Below are positions 13,561-16,615 of a stretch of 16,615 nt of DNA, piece after piece. Every line of letters begins with the position of its first letter. Position 1 is the first letter of the stretch. The stretch lies in NCBI GenBank assembly GCA_019237355.1, contig JAFAHH010000578.1:1-16615 (forward strand), given 5' to 3'. Below the pieces are notes generated by a model, which had not been told where the DNA came from, made no database searches, and saw nothing but the letters and a program-made list of their open reading frames with translations. A program made the position numbers and the translations under genes. Source of the stretch: Acetobacteraceae bacterium. Lineage in GTDB: Bacteria > Pseudomonadota > Alphaproteobacteria > Acetobacterales > Acetobacteraceae.

Positions 13561-13624
13561 CACATCGCTTATCGCCATAGCCGGGCGAACCGGCGAAGCG
13601 TGATATAGGCGATGGAACGGGGAA

Positions 13625-14575
13625 GTGAAGGGCCGAGTCGATATGGGTCTGGGCGGGGAAAAAACGGCCGGGGCGAACGGGGCTAATCCGATCCCCACTG
13701 GGCGCGTCACGGCGCCTGGGCTGGAGAAGCTCCTGTATGAGTGTTTCCCGGTCCTGGATCACGGATTCGTAAGGGTAATCGATTACATGGGAGACGATTC
13801 GGCGATCGTGCAAGCGGCACGGGTCTCCTACGGCCGGGGTACGCGGCAGTTTAGCGAGGATAGCGGGCTCATCCGGTATCTGATGCGGCACCGGCACAGC
13901 ACTCCGTTCGAGATGTGTGAGATCAAGTTTCATGTGAAGCTGCCAATTTTTGTAGCCCGGCAATGGATCCGGCATCGGATGGCTAATGTAAATGAACATT
14001 CGGCGCGGTATTCGGTGCTCGACGGGGAGTTTTACGTTCCGGATCCAAAGCATTTGGCTGCGCAGTCAGGGGCGAACCGGCAAGGGCGGGGCGCCGTGCT
14101 CGAGGGGGCGGAGGCGCTGCAGATTCTCGAATGGCTCCGGGCGGACGCTGAGCGCTGTTATGATCATTACTTAGCAATGCTCAACGAGGACTCAAGCGGC
14201 GCGAAACTGCATGCTAAGCGGAAGGGTCTGGCGCGCGAGCTTGCGCGGATGAATTTGACGCTGAACACCTATACCCAATGGTACTGGAAGATCGACTTGC
14301 ATAATTTGCTGCATTTTCTCGGGCTTCGGGCCGATCCTCACGCGCAGCATGAGATTCGCGCGTATGCCGAAGCGATCATGCAGACGGTTTCCCGCTGGGT
14401 CCCCCTCGCCTTCGCCGCCTTCCAGGACTACCGGCTCTCAGCCGCAACGCTCTCCGCGCCGATGCTCGCCGTGGTGCGGCGAATGCTCGCGGGCGAGACG
14501 GTCGCCCCAGCGGAGAGCCGGCTGTCGAAGCGGGAATGGGCCGAGCTTATGACCGTCCTGGGACGCGCGCCATGA
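13625..14575 (+). CDS. thyX: flavin-dependent thymidylate synthase ThyX
   Basis: ThyX makes dTMP from dUMP using FAD, NADPH and methylenetetrahydrofolate, replacing classical ThyA. The 316-residue frame carries the ThyX signature RHRMANVNEHSARY: RHR at 116-118 and Ser126, fitting RHRx7S. Upstream are VIDYMGDDSAIVQAARVSYG (51-70) and LIRYLMRHRHSTPFE (82-96); downstream LTLNTYTQWYWKIDLHNLLH (211-230) and ADPHAQHEIRAYAEAIM (236-252), the usual flavin and nucleotide contacts. Length is within the longer alphaproteobacterial class. Start is GTG at 13625 or ATG at 13643 (MGLGGEKTAG), which has GAAGGG upstream; I cannot decide between them. It runs divergently from the tmRNA gene, so the promoters share 13560-13640. 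The stop overlaps the next gene by four bases. Codon use changes near 14390, see findings. Confidence 0.95.
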   Translation: MKGRVDMGLGGEKTAGANGANPIPTGRVTAPGLEKLLYECFPVLDHGFVRVIDYMGDDSAIVQAARVSYGRGTRQFSEDSGLIRYLMRHRHSTPFEMCEIKFHVKLPIFVARQWIRHRMANVNEHSARYSVLDGEFYVPDPKHLAAQSGANRQGRGAVLEGAEALQILEWLRADAERCYDHYLAMLNEDSSGAKLHAKRKGLARELARMNLTLNTYTQWYWKIDLHNLLHFLGLRADPHAQHEIRAYAEAIMQTVSRWVPLAFAAFQDYRLSAATLSAPMLAVVRRMLAGETVAPAESRLSKREWAELMTVLGRAP

Positions 14576-15459
14576 TCGTCGTTTTCGGCTCAATCAATCT
14601 GGACTTGATCTTCCCCCTTCCCTTCCTCCCGGCGGCCGGGGAGACCGTGCTGACCCGCTCGGTGCGGATCGAGCCCGGCGGCAAGGGCGCCAATCAGGCG
14701 GTCGCCGCCGCGCGGGATGGGGCACGGGTGGTGATGGCCGGGGCGGTCGGCCGCGACGCGCTGGCCGGCACGGCCTTCGCCGGGCTGCGCGAGGCGGGCG
14801 TCGATCTCTCGCGGGTCGTGGAGAGCGACGAGGGAACGGGCGTGGCCGCCGTGTGCGTGGATCGCGCCGGCAACAATGCAATCGCAGTCGGTTCCGGCGC
14901 CAACCTCGCGGCCCGTGCCGACCAGGTAGACGATGCGCTGCTCGGTCCCGGCACGACGCTCCTGGTGCAGATGGAGACCGACGCGGAGCAGGTCGCATAC
15001 CTCATCCGGAGAGCGCGGGCGCGCGGGGCTCGCGTCGTCCTGAATCTCGCGCCTGCGGGGCCGCTGCCCATGGAGACGCTGCGTCAGGTAGATGTGCTGG
15101 TCGTCAACGAGAGCGAAGCGGCGTGGCTTGCTGCACATCTCGACACCGCACCCGACGCCGCCGCGCTGCGTGAGGCGCTCGACGTGGACACGGTGCGCAC
15201 CCTTGGCGGCGATGGCACCAACTTCGCGGCTGGTTCCGAAACGGGCCTGGTCCCCGCCTATCCGGTCGAACCGGTGGATACGACCGGCGCGGGCGATTGC
15301 TTCACGGGCGTACTGGCTGCCGCGCTCGATCGGGGTGCTTCGCTACCCGACGCGATACGCCGCGCCTCGGTTGCCGGCGCGCTTGCCTGCACCCGCGTAG
15401 GCGCGCAAGCCAGTCTGCCGCAGGCGGACGAAATCGACCTTGCGATCAGGAATCTTTGA
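14572..15459 (+). CDS. rbsK: ribokinase-like PfkB family sugar kinase
   Basis: Protein of 295 residues, close to the usual length of ribokinase. Ribokinase phosphorylates D-ribose to ribose 5-phosphate with ATP. FGSINLDLIFPLP opens the fold (5-17); the first PfkB signature region gives PGGKGANQAVAAARDGA (35-51); LVVNESEAAWL at 176-186 contains the N..E metal/phosphate motif; the second signature DTTGAGDCFTGVLAAALDRG lies at 236-255, with catalytic base D242 and the anion hole GAGD. Start is ATG 14572, which overlaps the thyX stop as ATGA; an in-frame GTG at 14536 inside thyX is less likely. The overlap implies translational coupling with thyX. No ribose transporter or regulator is nearby, so the substrate may be ribose or another furanose or nucleoside; assignment to rbsK is by similarity of motifs. 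Confidence 0.88.
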   Translation: MIVVFGSINLDLIFPLPFLPAAGETVLTRSVRIEPGGKGANQAVAAARDGARVVMAGAVGRDALAGTAFAGLREAGVDLSRVVESDEGTGVAAVCVDRAGNNAIAVGSGANLAARADQVDDALLGPGTTLLVQMETDAEQVAYLIRRARARGARVVLNLAPAGPLPMETLRQVDVLVVNESEAAWLAAHLDTAPDAAALREALDVDTVRTLGGDGTNFAAGSETGLVPAYPVEPVDTTGAGDCFTGVLAAALDRGASLPDAIRRASVAGALACTRVGAQASLPQADEIDLAIRNL

Positions 15460-15460
15460 T

Positions 15461-15553
15461 CGCGGCAAAGACCGCGTCCGCGTCGTACGATGCGCGCGTT
15501 GGCATTGTGGCGAGCGGCAAGACGGTAATCCGCTGCGATTGTCTCAATGCCAA
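15461..15553. other. two hairpins after the sugar kinase gene
   Basis: CGCGG (15461-15465) pairs with CCGCG (15472-15476) two bases after the stop codon. Further on, TTGGCATTG (15499-15507) and CAATGCCAA (15545-15553) are perfect 9-base complements and enclose AGCGG (15513-15517)/CCGCT (15530-15534), giving a 55-base hairpin. No T-tract follows either one. They may end the thyX-rbsK transcript or form the leader of the following gene. From 15554 to 15711 I see nothing further. Confidence 0.4.
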
Positions 15554-15711
15554 TCCAGACACCGTGAAAAAGATGATGCCCGGCGGAATATCCGGGCTGC
15601 TTTCGGCGTACCTATAACACGGGTCCGGATAACCAGCCTGGTCGCACAAGCGATTCGAGGCATCCCCAACTGCCGGACGCAACCGCCGAACAACCGTTTG
15701 GGACTCGGATC

Positions 15712-16615
15712 ATGAGAGCTTCTATTTCCAGTCGATTCGCCTTGCCTTTGCTCGGGTTGCTGTTCGTTCTGCCTCCGGGGCCACCCGCAGACGCGGACGA
15801 GGGGCCGCTTTTGGATGAACTGCACAACATCAAGACGCTCGCCTCGACTGTTCCTAAGAACGGAGACGTAAATCCCTATGGTGTCGCCATAGTACCCCGG
15901 ACCATGGGGCGCTTGCACACGGGTCATATCCTCGTCAGCAACTTCAACAATCAAGCAAACCAGCAAGGCACCGGAACAACAATCGTCGATGTGGCGCGAA
16001 ATGGGTCCGTCAGCCTGTTCGCCCAGATCGACCCCGCGCACCTGCCCGGCGCCTGTCCCGGCGGGGTTGGATTGACGACCGCGCTCGTCGTCTTGAAAGC
16101 CGGCTGGGTCATCGTTGGAAGCCTGCCTACTGCTGACGGCACAGCGGCAACCGCCAAGGCCGGATGTCTCATAGTTCTTGATAGCAACGGCACGCCCATC
16201 GAGACTTTCTCGGGCGGTCCTATCAACGGCCCGTGGGACATGACGGCCGATGACCGTGGTTCCGAGGCGACGCTGTTCTTCACCAATGTCCTCAACGGCA
16301 CCGTCGAAGCCAACGGCAAGGTGGTCAACGAAGGCACCGTGGTGCGCCTGGTTTTGAACCTTTCAGACAAGAAGCCGTCCATAAGTGAGGAGAAGGTGAT
16401 CGGCTCGGGGTTTCCCGAGCGTACGGATCCGGCCGCACTGGTCATCGGCCCGACCGGACTCGGACTGGGCTTCCGATCTTCAGGTTACGACGATGAGCCC
16501 GTATTGTACGTGGCGGATACCTTGAATAGCCGGGTCATATTCCTGCCGGGTCCCCTCACCAGCGGCGATCAGGGACAAGGCATCACGTTATCCCAGGGCG
16601 GCTCTCTGAACGGTC
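15712..16615 (+). CDS. secreted NHL/beta-propeller-type protein, 3' end outside the window
   Basis: The frame is open from ATG 15712 to the window end (301 complete codons). The N-terminus MRASISSRFALPLLGLLFVL with PPGPPADADEG after it is a signal peptide, cleavage probably near residue 28. The mature part starts VNPYGVAIVPR and HTGHILVSNFNNQANQQGTG (about 67-86), then repeated beta-rich units: TTIVDVARNGSVSLFAQID, GGPINGPWDMTADDRGSEAT, and VLYVADTLNSRVIFLPG at about 264-280, the last resembling an NHL blade strand. Family members are annotated as NHL repeat proteins; they are thought to form a propeller in the periplasm or outside the cell, and no enzyme activity is established. Cys residues in ACPGG and AGCLIV may form a disulphide, an inference. 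The upstream region has no strong ribosome-binding site, so the exact start is moderately sure. Confidence 0.8.
   Translation, partial: MRASISSRFALPLLGLLFVLPPGPPADADEGPLLDELHNIKTLASTVPKNGDVNPYGVAIVPRTMGRLHTGHILVSNFNNQANQQGTGTTIVDVARNGSVSLFAQIDPAHLPGACPGGVGLTTALVVLKAGWVIVGSLPTADGTAATAKAGCLIVLDSNGTPIETFSGGPINGPWDMTADDRGSEATLFFTNVLNGTVEANGKVVNEGTVVRLVLNLSDKKPSISEEKVIGSGFPERTDPAALVIGPTGLGLGFRSSGYDDEPVLYVADTLNSRVIFLPGPLTSGDQGQGITLSQGGSLNG

Noticed and set aside
13327..13603. Two plus-strand ORFs of 61 and 86 codons
   Set aside because: They cover the complement of the tmRNA, including its CCA end and tag frame, so the coding appearance is accidental.

Overview
The window looks like chromosomal DNA of a high-GC alphaproteobacterium, probably in the Rhodospirillales/Acetobacteraceae area. 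The best evidence is a circularly permuted, two-piece tmRNA gene (tag ANDNEALAVAA) on the minus strand at about 13322-13560. Supporting evidence is a 13-base palindrome (TAGAGCGGGATGA and its complement) of a type common between alphaproteobacterial genes, and a hypothetical protein family that I remember as multi-copy in Acetobacteraceae. The family placement is inference; the class is fairly safe.

Layout. 1-1104 (+): the 3' part of egtD (ergothioneine synthesis), overlapped by a small secreted proline-rich protein gene. 1253-1825 (-): an RlpA-like protein, ending convergently on them at a hairpin. 1826-3013: about 1.2 kb with no convincing gene. 3014-9424 (+): a thioredoxin-reductase-like ferredoxin/flavodoxin-NADP reductase whose stop overlaps the start of a membrane-anchored DUF2760 protein (ATGA), then two tandem divergent Hsp70-family proteins, the second with a DUF3731-type C-terminal extension. 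9422-9700: nested palindromic repeats. 9740-10570 (-): a hypothetical protein whose C-terminus is encoded by another copy of one of these palindromes, with the gene flanked by degenerate direct repeats. 10598-11646: mostly non-coding DNA with a large stem-loop and one doubtful small ORF. 11647-13560 (-): the ssrA tmRNA gene, then hslO (Hsp33), then a lipoprotein gene. 13625-15459 (+): thyX (flavin-dependent thymidylate synthase) overlapping a ribokinase-like gene by four bases. 15712 to the end (+): a secreted beta-propeller/NHL-type protein cut by the window edge.

How the genes may work together. The DUF2760/Hsp70/Hsp70-DUF3731 trio is a gene set known in several proteobacteria but without an established function. 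Here it lies behind a flavin reductase that is translationally coupled to DUF2760. The pair of Hsp70s keeps the ATPase signature residues but has no recognisable canonical interdomain linker or long helical lid, so it is the best candidate in this window for an under-described system. The hslO-ssrA neighbourhood is a separate protein-quality-control cluster: Hsp33 holds oxidatively unfolded proteins, and tmRNA rescues stalled ribosomes. thyX and the sugar kinase appear co-translated. No CRISPR array, tRNA, rRNA, complete insertion sequence or phage gene was seen.
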